Position numbers and translations under genes: made by a program. The notes beneath the pieces are model-generated. The model did not search any database. It was not told where the DNA came from and saw nothing but the letters and a program-made list of their open reading frames with translations. This document shows, in pieces, positions 1-6,458 of a stretch of 45,287 nt of DNA; within the stretch, counting starts at the first letter, position 1; every line of letters begins with the position of its first letter. This DNA is from Haloimpatiens lingqiaonensis (GTDB lineage: Bacteria > Bacillota > Clostridia > Clostridiales > Clostridiaceae), in the NCBI RefSeq assembly GCF_901447495.1, contig NZ_CABDWS010000019.1:1-45287 (forward strand). Direction: 5' to 3'.

Positions 1-286
1 ATACAAACACTATCACTAATTACCACATAACTAATCATCACATTTAGGCAATGGAGCTTTACTTGCCACACTTTAAGATATTTTTACAGAAATACTTTTA
101 ATTTTTAGTCATATATATTTTTACCGCTTAGATTTATGTTTAGACTTATTTTAAATAAAAATGTTTAGCTATAATATTTGAATTTACTTTAAATAAAATG
201 TTTAGATATAATGTTTGAATTTACTTTAAATAAAATGTTTAGATATAATGTTTAGACTTACTGTTTAGATCTACTATAAAAAAATA
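1..286. repeat. AT-rich intergenic region with 37-bp tandem repeat
   Basis: No gene is visible. From about 140 to 275 the sequence is built from imperfect direct repeats of about 37 bp containing TTTAAATAAAATGTTTAGAT, with two nearly full copies and degenerate flanking copies. There is no open frame of note on either strand. Confidence 0.6.
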
Positions 287-328
287 AAGATTGCCAATGA
301 ATAATTTCACTAGCAATCTTCAAATTTT
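287..328 (-). terminator. Bidirectional intrinsic terminator downstream of mscL
   Basis: An 8-bp perfect stem AAGATTGC/GCAATCTT (287-294 with 313-320) is followed by a T-run on both strands (TTTTTTT at 325-331 on plus, TATTTTTTT on minus). It lies about 50 bp past the mscL stop and is its likely terminator. Confidence 0.7.
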
Positions 329-369
329 TTTAGTAATGTAAACCGCCGCAGAAATAATCAGCAGAGATT

Positions 370-795
370 TTATAGTTCAGATGTACAATTTTGACACCTT
401 GTAGCTTCTATATCTATTTCAGTACAGCAGAATGGACATTTTTTTGTAGTTACTACTGGTGTTTCCTTTTTCTTAAATCTATCAAATTGACGAATAACTA
501 TGAATATGGAAAACGCTATTATTAGAAAATCTATTACATTATTTAGGAATAGTCCATAGTTTATAGTGGCAACTCCTGCCTTTTTAGCTTCTGCTAAGGA
601 ATTAAATTCTTTACCACTTAAATTTATGTATAAATTAGAAAAATCAACTTTGCCCACCAAATTACCTATTATAGGCATTATTATGTCATTCACTAAGGAT
701 GAAACTATTTTACCAAATGCTCCACCTATGATTACACCTACTGCTAAATCTACTACATTGCCTTTTAAAGCAAACTTTTTAAATTCTTTTAACAT
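370..795 (-). CDS. mscL: Large-conductance mechanosensitive channel MscL
   Basis: MscL is the homopentameric inner-membrane valve that opens under membrane tension to release solutes during hypo-osmotic shock. The N-terminus [20 protein letters not shown] is the family signature. Two membrane helices (about 12-45 and 80-103) flank the periplasmic loop, and the length (141 aa) is normal. I place the start at the ATG at 795, which matches family N-termini. An in-frame TTG at 807 would add four residues but lies inside a hairpin. The C-terminus carries two CxxC pairs (CPFC and CQNC, residues about 120-137), a likely zinc ribbon replacing the usual cytoplasmic helix end. A strong Shine-Dalgarno (827-835) is separated from the ATG by a hairpin (see 802-835). 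The gene is monocistronic. Confidence 0.95.
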   Translation of the reverse strand: MLKEFKKFALKGNVVDLAVGVIIGGAFGKIVSSLVNDIIMPIIGNLVGKVDFSNLYINLSGKEFNSLAEAKKAGVATINYGLFLNNVIDFLIIAFSIFIVIRQFDRFKKKETPVVTTKKCPFCCTEIDIEATRCQNCTSEL

Positions 796-801
796 ACTAT
801 T

Positions 802-835
802 AGCCAACTTTAATTAAGTTGGCTCTCCCCTCCTT
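802..835 (-). promoter_or_regulatory. Hairpin between Shine-Dalgarno and start codon of mscL
   Basis: On the minus strand the SD AAGGAGGGG (835-827) lies 31 nt from the ATG at 795, too far for normal initiation. Between them is a 9-bp perfect stem AGCCAACTT/AAGTTGGCT with a 5-nt loop (802-824). If it folds, the unpaired spacing falls to about 8 nt (AG plus AATAGT), which is optimal. The SD-start distance may therefore be bridged by RNA structure. The functional reading is an inference. Confidence 0.55.
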
Positions 836-975
836 CCATGCAAAAATAAAATTTTATATATAGTTATTATTATTTAATTATAGTTATTATAATTGCTTTT
901 GTAAATAAGAAATGATAAAAAGATGATAGTAATTTAAGATATACTAAAATTTATTTTCAATATTAAATAACGTAA

Positions 976-1019
976 AGCCCGTAAAACCTCCACCACAAGT
1001 GTACAAAGTTTTACGGGCT
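976..1019 (-). terminator. Hairpin, probable terminator of the 160-aa gene
   Basis: A 12-bp perfect stem AGCCCGTAAAAC/GTTTTACGGGCT (976-987 with 1008-1019) has a 20-nt loop. It lies downstream of the minus-strand gene ending at 1175. The sequence after the stem on minus (TTACGTTATTT) is only moderately U-rich, so the terminator role is likely but not certain. Confidence 0.5.
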
Positions 1020-1065
1020 GAATTATAAAAGCAATTTTTTTTACATATTCATACTTTACTATTTT

Positions 1066-1172
1066 CTTATACTATTTTCTTATTTTCTCATTTTCTTATT
1101 TTCTCATTTTCTTATTTTCTCATTTTCTTATTTTCTTAGACTATCTTCTTATACTATTTTCTTGGACTATCT
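1066..1172. repeat. Period-8 pyrimidine tandem repeat
   Basis: TCTTATTT and TCTCATTT units alternate about seven times (period 8, pair period 16) around 1075-1138. A looser run of CTATTTTCTT follows up to the stop of the next gene. It is a simple-sequence repeat with no coding potential. Confidence 0.75.
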
Positions 1173-1174
1173 TG

Positions 1175-1657
1175 CTAGACTATTTTGTGCGAAGCGTAGT
1201 GTTCTTCAGCTTCCTTCTGCTTTTCCTCTAGATAAGCGCATATATCCTTAAAATCTTTAATCCATTTTATTTTGGCAAGTTCTCTTAAATCAATAACTAT
1301 ACCTGTGCTTTTTTGTTTTATAAATTCCATATTATATATTGGTGTTTCCACAAAACCTCTTTTGTAATTATATACGCATGGCACAAAGTCCTGCCAGTTG
1401 TTTTCAAAGTATTTTGTTTTAGCAAAGCATAATCTATATATGTGAAAAATCATCCCTAGTGGGGAGCTTTTCTTTGCAAATTTGTGACTGAAATATTCTT
1501 GGTCCGGATATTTTTCCTGTAATCTTACCCAGTAAAGTCTCTCATTTGGGTGAAGGTTGTATTTATCAAGTATTTTACACTTTTCATCGCCTAGTTCTTC
1601 CCTCATTATTCTTTCCCTTTCTTCTGCTTTTAAGGCCTTTAAAGTATCATTATCCAT
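1175..1657 (-). CDS. Conserved hypothetical cytoplasmic protein, 160 aa
   Basis: I do not recognise a family. The protein is soluble and charged, with no signal peptide or membrane segment. The N-terminal 30 residues are a highly charged helix (MDNDTLKALKAEERERIMRE). The central part is aromatic-rich (ERLYWVRLQ, about residues 40-48), followed by a basic helix with EKQKEAEEHYASH near the C-terminus (about 145-156). Codon use resembles the neighbours. A purine-rich SD (AAGGAGTTG) precedes the ATG at 1657. The gene is isolated, with long repeat-filled spacers on both sides, so context gives no function. Confidence is in the gene, not the role. Confidence 0.7.
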   Translation of the reverse strand: MDNDTLKALKAEERERIMREELGDEKCKILDKYNLHPNERLYWVRLQEKYPDQEYFSHKFAKKSSPLGMIFHIYRLCFAKTKYFENNWQDFVPCVYNYKRGFVETPIYNMEFIKQKSTGIVIDLRELAKIKWIKDFKDICAYLEEKQKEAEEHYASHKIV

Positions 1658-2090
1658 AACACTACAACTCCTTCTACATTTTTAAATATCTTTTCTTTTG
1701 TAAAAACCTCTACTAATTATATTTCACTGCCTCTTACTTATACTTTATTACTTATTACCTATTACTTTATTACTTTTTACTTTATTACTTTTTACTTTAT
1801 TACTTTATTACTTTTTACTTTATTACTTTTTACTTCTCACTTAATTGTCAATTGTCAATTGTCAATTTTCTCTTCTTACCTCTATTCTATTATCCCAATA
1901 CCTTTATTTCCAATATGGATTATTTATAAACAATATTTCATCTATAGATTATTTCTATTTAATTCATTATTTCTATTTAATTGAATATAAGCCAGTGGAA
2001 TTCACTAACCTTAAAGAATATTATCTTTTACTGATTCAAATAATACTATGGAAAGGTAATTTTAATTTTATTTGAAAGGTGGTTTGTAAA
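1658..2090. repeat. Intergenic region with mixed 7/8-bp tandem repeats
   Basis: From about 1735 to 1840 TTACTTT and ATTACTTT units alternate. At 1845-1866 there are three copies of the 7-mer TCAATTG. The remainder, up to the DUF1657 gene, is AT-rich with no convincing gene. A 76-codon frame at 1845-2075 starts inside the repeat and lacks an SD. Confidence 0.65.
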
Positions 2091-2369
2091 ATGACTGTTG
2101 TTAATAAATTAGGTCAAACATTGGAAATGATTAAAGCATCAGAATCTAGTTGTAAGACTTTCTCTATGGATACAGATGATCCTCAAGCAAAGAAGTTATT
2201 TAATCAAGTAGCTGAAAATTTAAAGATGTGCGAAGGTATGCTTCAAAGTAGAGTTAACTATATCATGAGTGAAGAACCTCAATATCAACCTCAAGAGCAA
2301 CAAAAACAAATTGAACAACAAATACAAGCGCAGCAACAAATGCAATCTCAACAACAACAACAACAATAG
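2091..2369 (+). CDS. DUF1657 domain protein with glutamine-rich tail
   Basis: Residues 1-66 match the DUF1657 family (start MTVVNKLGQTLEMIKASES, then a second helix around KKLFNQVAENLKMCEGML). These small helical proteins are found in spore-formers, often beside spoVA-type or DUF421 genes. No such neighbour is present here. The start is the ATG at 2091, 7 nt after AAAGGTGG; an upstream in-frame ATG at 2079 overlaps the SD and is rejected. The C-terminal 30 residues are an unusual Q-rich tail ending in six consecutive glutamines, encoded by CAA triplets. That is another case of repeat expansion in this window. Function is unknown; a sporulation role is inferred from the family only. Confidence 0.8.
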   Translation: MTVVNKLGQTLEMIKASESSCKTFSMDTDDPQAKKLFNQVAENLKMCEGMLQSRVNYIMSEEPQYQPQEQQKQIEQQIQAQQQMQSQQQQQQ

Positions 2370-2375
2370 AATAAA

Positions 2376-2618
2376 TTGAGGAGTAAGAAGTAAGAGTGAA
2401 AAGATTAGGTACTAGGTGCTGGGTGCTAGGTACTAGGAAAGGAGGATTTTCCTCCACTACGTTACGGAAAATCTTTAATTAAATAAATGGTATAGTGGGA
2501 AAAGGTATAACTGATTCATTAAATGAAGTGGTTATATCTTTTCTTTTTGAGAGCTTAAAAAATCTTTTATTGGCGATAGCCAGCGAAAATATAGAAATAT
2601 TAAATATCAAATATCAGT
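2376..2618 (-). repeat. Composite repeat module, copy A
   Basis: Read on the minus strand, the order is a GATATTT-type 7-bp tract (about 2600-2618), the core GGCTATCGCCAATAAAAGAT continuing into a T-run and GAGCTC-like end (2550-2584), a hairpin with loop TTCATTAAATGAA (about 2499-2543), and a GGTGCTAGGTACTAGG 7-bp tract (2406-2440). The hairpin has A/T-rich flanks and could terminate the DUF1657 gene. Its hairpin is homologous to that of copy D at 15799-15845. Confidence 0.7.
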
Positions 2619-2619
2619 T

Positions 2620-2711
2620 AAAGTGGGAGATAACGGTAGCTACGTCCCTGGAGAACGATCTCTAACCTTCAGATGAATAAAAACTCCATCTGAAGGTTAG
2701 AGATCTGTTTA
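2620..2711 (+). repeat. Structured repeat element, partial copy 1
   Basis: The sequence matches the 3' two-thirds of the 134-bp element found at 27341-27474 and 40676-40809, in reverse coordinates: AAGTGGGAGATAACGG, then TACGTCCCTGG, then an inverted CTTCAGATG/CATCTGAAG hairpin and a final CTGTTTA. The first hairpin arm is missing. The copy is more diverged than the other two. It points rightward, upstream of the candidate toxin gene at 2943. The layout resembles the non-coding right ends of IS200/IS605-type elements, but no transposase is adjacent. Confidence 0.65.
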
Positions 2712-2822
2712 TATCAATGCCTAAGGCTATAAACATCATTTATTTATGATGCGGTTCTGCGTATCACCTTCAAGTGAGGTTTTTCCATTTTATTCTTCTG
2801 TATAAATCCTACATAATTATGG

Positions 2823-2828
2823 TATAAT
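2823..2828 (+). promoter_or_regulatory. Candidate -10 box for the small toxin mRNA
   Basis: A perfect TATAAT lies 115 nt upstream of the toxin start and 50 nt upstream of the 5' fold-back arm. No good -35 is seen at 17 bp. The placement gives a long structured 5' leader typical of type I toxin mRNAs. Confidence 0.4.
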
Positions 2829-2848
2829 TCTAAAGTACAGTATAGAAA

Positions 2849-2874
2849 ATCCGTAGTAGGATGGCTACGGAGGT
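2849..2874 (-). terminator. Hairpin in toxin 5' region, possible antisense RNA terminator
   Basis: The stem CCGTAG/CTACGG (2851-2856 with 2865-2870) is followed on the minus strand by ATTTTCT. If an antisense antitoxin RNA is made from the minus strand across 2943-3168, this would be a plausible terminator. On the plus strand it is a 5' UTR stem. Confidence 0.3.
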
Positions 2875-2942
2875 TTTGAACATTTTATCCTCCTAGGCTA
2901 TTGGTGAATTATTTCACTTATAGTTAGGGGGTGGTATTGGAT

Positions 2943-3104
2943 ATGCTAGAGTTGATTATAAAAAGTTTTACTGCTATCTATATTATTAGATTAGTTTTAA
3001 AACATTGTCTTTTTATATCTAGGTTACTTATCAAGATTAAATTTCTTGGTATTCACATAGAACTTAACGGCAAAGAGAAAAAGCACCCATCCCACGAAGA
3101 TTAG
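2943..3104 (+). CDS. Candidate type I toxin: small hydrophobic peptide, 53 aa
   Basis: The ATG at 2943 follows a strong SD (GGGGGTGG, 2927-2934). The peptide begins MLELIIKSFTAIYIIRLVLK, has a hydrophobic stretch to about residue 38 broken by basic residues, and ends in a polar tail LNGKEKKHPSHED. Small hydrophobic peptides with basic tails are typical of type I toxins and holin-like membrane peptides. The mRNA 5' region 2878-2910 is complementary to the 3' region 3133-3168, and an intrinsic terminator follows at 3177. Such end-to-end fold-back is known from hok and aapA toxin mRNAs, where it blocks premature translation. I recognise no named family. The toxin identity is inferred from architecture. 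Confidence 0.55.
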   Translation: MLELIIKSFTAIYIIRLVLKHCLFISRLLIKIKFLGIHIELNGKEKKHPSHED

Positions 3105-3132
3105 TGCTTCACTCTCAATTAAATCTTTATTT

Positions 3133-3168
3133 AATTCAACCAATAGCCCTAAAACAAAATAAATGTTC
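3133..3168 (+). promoter_or_regulatory. 3' fold-back arm complementary to the toxin mRNA 5' end
   Basis: AATTCAACCAATAGCCCTA and AAATGTTC pair with TAGGCTATTGGTGAATT and GAACATTT at 2878-2910. About 24 base pairs form, with one bulge on each side. The arm lies just before the terminator, so the full-length transcript could circularise its ends and mask upstream leader sequence. Confidence 0.5.
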
Positions 3169-3176
3169 TAAGGATT

Positions 3177-3205
3177 GCTTAGTGTTAGCGCACTAAGCTT
3201 TTCTT
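3177..3205 (+). terminator. Intrinsic terminator of the small toxin transcript
   Basis: The stem GCTTAGTG/CACTAAGC (3177-3184 with 3191-3198), with loop TTAGCG, is followed by TTTTCTTATTT. Confidence 0.75.
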
Positions 3206-3359
3206 ATTTATATTATATCAAATTTTTATAAAAAATAAACCTATATAATTTTTTCTATTTAAAAATTTTAATCTCAATAATATAAATTGGAATTTGTGAT
3301 TGAGAAAATTTCAAAATCAATTTGCCTTTTCATCTCTAAATTGGAATTTGTAAACCACT

Positions 3360-3554
3360 TTATATTTTGTTATTACTATCCAAAATAGAACCAATGACGA
3401 TGCCAATAAGCATTCCTACTCCTGCTCCTAAAGGTATAGAAAATATAGAATTATCCCCATCTATGATAATACTAATAATAATTCCTATACCAGCACCAAA
3501 ACATAATCCAAGTGATATACCTATTGTTAAATACTTGTTTGCATCTTTTTTCAT
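3360..3554 (-). CDS. Small glycine-zipper membrane protein, 64 aa
   Basis: Two hydrophobic helices, about residues 9-31 (ending IGIIISIII) and 40-58 (beginning PLGAGVGMLIGIVIG), are connected by a short acidic loop DGDNS. The spaced glycines resemble glycine-zipper proteins. The start has a good SD (GAAAGAGGTG) 4-5 nt before the ATG. The basic N-terminus MKKDANK suggests the N-terminus is cytoplasmic. I do not recognise a named family. The gene stands alone between repeat-rich spacers. The glycine-rich composition can also occur in small stress or toxin peptides, but nothing here decides this. Confidence 0.65.
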   Translation of the reverse strand: MKKDANKYLTIGISLGLCFGAGIGIIISIIIDGDNSIFSIPLGAGVGMLIGIVIGSILDSNNKI

Positions 3555-4128
3555 ATCACACCTCTTTCAAATTACTATTTATTGAATCGCGTGTACTCTC
3601 TACATCACAATATCTTACTATTATGAATTAACTTATTTTTCAATTATATCATACTTTTAGAATTTACTTTTCACAAATTAATTATAAAAAACTCTTTGAG
3701 TTTTATCCTTAAATCTTACTTCTTACTTTTTACTTCTTACTTTTTTACCTCTTACTTATACACAAAACTAAGATTTATACAAACAATTGCCTTTCGGCAA
3801 AATAAATTGAATTGTAGTTACTGCTTTATTTTAACAAGTATACTATAACTTTTCGAAAGGCTCCGCCTAAAAAATATTATGAGCCCCTTATTTGATATTT
3901 ATTATTTGATATTTATTATTTGATATTTATTATTTATATATCTAGCCTGGCTACCGCCAATAAAAGATTTAAGTTAAGTCCTAAAAATAGCTAACACAAT
4001 TTCAAAACGTAAAATTATGTTAGCTATCTTTTACTAGCCCACTAGCCAACTAGTCCACTAATTTTGGCCCTCTAGCACACTAGCCAACTAGCACACTGAA
4101 ACATCCTTTAGTAGGCTGTCCTCTCCCC
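3555..4128. other. Gene-free interval carrying repeats
   Basis: It holds AT-rich sequence, a short 7-bp tract of TACTTTTTACTTCT type (3715-3750), a small CCTTTCGG-containing palindrome near 3790, and composite module copy B (3893-4105). No coding sequence is supported. Confidence 0.5.
3893..4105 (+). repeat. Composite repeat module, copy B
   Basis: In order: a GATATTTATTATTT tract (about 3893-3946); the core GGCTACCGCCAATAAAAGAT (3959-3971 and flanks); a hairpin with arms AGCTAACA and TGTTAGCT around AATTT...AAATT (3989-4025); and a CTAGCCCACTAGCC-type tract of about 9-10-bp units (4033-4097) ending ACTGAAA. The same order recurs in copy C at 10550-10817. Confidence 0.75.
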
Positions 4129-4400
4129 GTGACCATATACGCATGACCTGAAAAATCTGATTTTAATGGAGTGATAAATGTGAAATTTAGGACTATTGAA
4201 CTAGCCTTAGAACTTCTTTATTTGTCCATTTAAAGCACCGTTAAGAAGTTTTCATTGCTTGAGCGAGGCACGAGTGAGTTTGAAAACTTTAGGGGCTTTA
4301 AATGGACAAATATTAGAAGTTCTTGGCGTATTGTTCAAGTCCAAAATTTCACATTTATCACGGAATTAAAATCAGATTTTTCCTATGCCACTTCCGTCAC
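4129..4400. repeat. 272-bp long inverted repeat (MITE-like palindrome)
   Basis: Arms of about 100 nt (4129-4235 and 4295-4400) are imperfectly complementary. They start GTGAC and end GTCAC, and contain AAAAATCTGATTTTAAT, GATAAATGTGAAATTT and GTCCATTTAAAGC in inverted copies. The 60-nt centre folds again (AAGTTTTCA/TGAAAACTT) around a GC-richer loop GAGCGAGGCACGAGTGAG. It ends 8 bp from the stop of the next minus-strand gene, so it will act as part of that 3' UTR. There is no coding capacity beyond a spurious 62-codon frame. Confidence 0.7.
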
Positions 4401-4407
4401 AATTTTT

Positions 4408-5031
4408 CTATATTTCAAAGGTTATGTATTTTCCTATAATTGAGTCTATAGTTTTCTTATCTTCTCTGTCAGCGTATATGGTTAACATATAGTATCCCTT
4501 GGAGACTTCATATATAGGTTTAAATAACATTATTATAGCTGTACTCATAGATACAATTATAAAAAATATAGCTGAAAGCAAAATTGTAGATACCACTGTT
4601 CCTCCAGCAGAAACAGGATTTAAAATTGGCATGGGGATTACTGAGTTTCCTTGAAATAGTCCTATAATTGCACCTAATATAGCTCCACATAATCCGAATT
4701 TTAATGTAGTATTTATTTCTCTTTTTAATAAAATACAGGTACCCCATACTTCTTCTACATAGTTATCTGTAAGCTGTTTACTGTTTAAGTTGTAAATGCC
4801 ATTGTTATTGAAATCATCAATAGCTCCCTGCAGATCTTCCTTTTTTGAGAATATCTTTGTAACTCTGTAGGTGTATCTAGGCATGTTTTCTAATTTACTT
4901 TTCATATTTTCATGCAATGCGTTTTGGGTTTCTTCTTGCATTACCTTTTCATTAACTTTTCTATCTAATTCTTTCATTCTTTTTTCCTTTGCTAGTATTT
5001 GTTCTCTTTCCTTTTCATCTTCTCTAGACAT
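4408..5031 (-). CDS. Conserved hypothetical membrane protein, 207 aa
   Basis: Residues 1-45 form a highly charged coiled-coil-like region (EREQILAKEKRMKELDRKVN). Residues about 55-105 form a soluble segment with 'SKKEDLQGAIDDFNNNGIYN', resembling the start of general-stress-protein-like alpha/beta modules. Two hydrophobic segments follow at about 110-132 and 145-172, and a soluble tail repeats the modular pattern (YYMLTIYADREDKKTIDSII). The SD AAGGAAGTG precedes the ATG at 5031. I cannot name the family. The paired soluble halves around a glycine-rich membrane hairpin suggest an envelope stress-type protein. The gene lies downstream of the CWB2 pair on the same strand. Confidence 0.7.
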   Translation of the reverse strand: MSREDEKEREQILAKEKRMKELDRKVNEKVMQEETQNALHENMKSKLENMPRYTYRVTKIFSKKEDLQGAIDDFNNNGIYNLNSKQLTDNYVEEVWGTCILLKREINTTLKFGLCGAILGAIIGLFQGNSVIPMPILNPVSAGGTVVSTILLSAIFFIIVSMSTAIIMLFKPIYEVSKGYYMLTIYADREDKKTIDSIIGKYITFEI

Positions 5032-5059
5032 ACTACACTTCCTTTTTTGGTGAATTCCC

Positions 5060-5087
5060 CCACCACTTGCTCACACTGAAGTGGTGG
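5060..5087 (-). terminator. Hairpin between the CWB2 gene and the 207-aa gene
   Basis: A 9-bp perfect stem CCACCACTT/AAGTGGTGG (5060-5068 with 5079-5087) begins 12 bp after the CWB2 gene stop on minus. There is no clear U-run after it (GGGAATTC), so it may be a weak terminator or a processing/attenuation hairpin. Confidence 0.4.
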
Positions 5088-5098
5088 TTCTAGGAAAA

Positions 5099-6358
5099 TC
5101 ATTTATATTCTCTTGTATCCAACAATTCATCTATTTTAGCTTGAAGAAAATTACTTATGGAATCTTCACTGCCTATTATCCACCCATAGTTGTATAAATG
5201 TTCTTGGGATGAATTATAGCTAGGTTTTAAAGTTTGGAGATAATTTTTTACTGCATCGGGTATTTTATTTTCTTCCACTAAAAGCATTGGTCCATGCTTA
5301 CCCTTATGGGATAAAATAGATGAGGTAACTGCTATTTGCCACTGTTTTGGATTTACAAATGTGAAACTATGTCCTGGCTTTGAAATCCCCCAACCAAAAT
5401 CTCTAGGCCTTGTGCCCAGCCACCAGGAAAAATTTTTACCTACATCTTTATATCTTGCAAATCCCACTGCCATACTGTATGCATCTTCACCCATTGGAAT
5501 TCTTTGCACGTGTCCATATCGTGATAGCTGATCTTCTGTAGCTTTTGAGATAAGTCCTTCTCTTGCTAATATGTATATGTATGCATTACCATGTCTATTG
5601 TTTAAGGCCTTTTCTACTTCCATGGGGATCTTATCTTTTTCTATGAAAAAGAATCCATCTCCCGCATGAGCATTCCAGGCTAATTGTGGCAGGGCATATT
5701 CAGGCTCTTCTATTGGGGCTATTATTACTGCATCCTTATGATCTCCTTGAATTGCTGCTAAATAGTTATCTATATTTAAACTTAGAGAAAAGGTGTTTTC
5801 TCCATTTATATGTCTATACTTAAGCTTTTGGTCATTTAATTTTTTTAATACACCCACATCCACGTCACCTATAAGGATGATTTTAATATTTCCATCTAAA
5901 AATACTCCCCTAGGCTTAAGTCTTTCTATTTCCTTTAAAGTTTCTTCTGGTATATAATCTTTTTTAATATAAAGAATGGGAGCATTTATGGGTTCATGTG
6001 ATATTCTGCCAGCTAAAATTGCATCCTCTATTTTATCCTCTCTTACTAATATAACTGCATTGGGTCTATTATGTGCAAAATTACTTGGATAAGCTACTTG
6101 AGTTATGGCCACTGTAGTTTTATACATATTTTCACCCTGTATTCTAACGGTGTTGCTGGTGATCTTTTGCTCTGTAAAATTCTTATTCCCGATTTTATTA
6201 CTAGGGGATTTTTGTTCTAAAGTATTTTTGTTTAAAGTTACTCTATTTTTACCATAGTAGGGTTTATGAAAAAACAGTATATATATGAGCATGGCTAAAA
6301 TAATTATTGCACCTACTAATAGACTTCTATATATTTTTCTTAAAATTTCATTAGTCAT
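5099..6358 (-). CDS. Membrane-anchored CWB2-type cell-wall-binding protein, 419 aa
   Basis: An uncleaved N-terminal anchor (about residues 13-30, IILAMLIYILFF) is followed by a linker and then tandem modules of the CWB2 type (putative cell wall binding repeat 2, Pfam PF04122). Examples are VRIQGENMYKTTVAITQVAY, 'APILYIKKDYIPEETLKEIE', the strand IKIILIGDVDVG and 'PMLLVEENKIPDAVKNYLQ'. CWB2 domains bind anionic wall polymers in clostridia. Here the domain is tethered to the membrane rather than secreted. The SD GTGAGGTG is close to the ATG at 6358. It forms a pair with the next gene upstream, which carries similar modules; the 100-bp gap allows co-transcription. CWB2 assignment is by motif; the ligand is unknown. 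Confidence 0.75.
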   Translation of the reverse strand: MTNEILRKIYRSLLVGAIIILAMLIYILFFHKPYYGKNRVTLNKNTLEQKSPSNKIGNKNFTEQKITSNTVRIQGENMYKTTVAITQVAYPSNFAHNRPNAVILVREDKIEDAILAGRISHEPINAPILYIKKDYIPEETLKEIERLKPRGVFLDGNIKIILIGDVDVGVLKKLNDQKLKYRHINGENTFSLSLNIDNYLAAIQGDHKDAVIIAPIEEPEYALPQLAWNAHAGDGFFFIEKDKIPMEVEKALNNRHGNAYIYILAREGLISKATEDQLSRYGHVQRIPMGEDAYSMAVGFARYKDVGKNFSWWLGTRPRDFGWGISKPGHSFTFVNPKQWQIAVTSSILSHKGKHGPMLLVEENKIPDAVKNYLQTLKPSYNSSQEHLYNYGWIIGSEDSISNFLQAKIDELLDTREYK

Positions 6359-6458
6359 AACACCTCACGCCCTTCCCTGTTTATATTGTTATTATTCTCC
6401 ACGCCCTTGCTTACCGTAAAATCTTTTCATATTATTTCAATTCCTTAACTTATATATT

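Larger units (their letters stand above)
808..1174. other. Gene-free interval between mscL and the 160-aa gene
   Basis: Apart from the mscL leader, a long hairpin at 976-1019 and the period-8 pyrimidine repeat starting near 1070, I see only AT-rich sequence. A minus-strand mscL promoter should lie about 840-920, but no convincing -35/-10 pair stands out. Confidence 0.5.

Noticed and set aside
1845-2075. 76-codon plus-strand ORF
   Set aside because: It begins inside a TCAATTG microsatellite, has no SD, and its composition (Tyr/Leu/Ile-rich) is what AT-rich non-coding DNA gives.
4255-4443. 62-codon plus-strand ORF
   Set aside because: It lies in the right arm of the 272-bp palindrome, has no SD and runs into the antisense end of the 207-aa gene.
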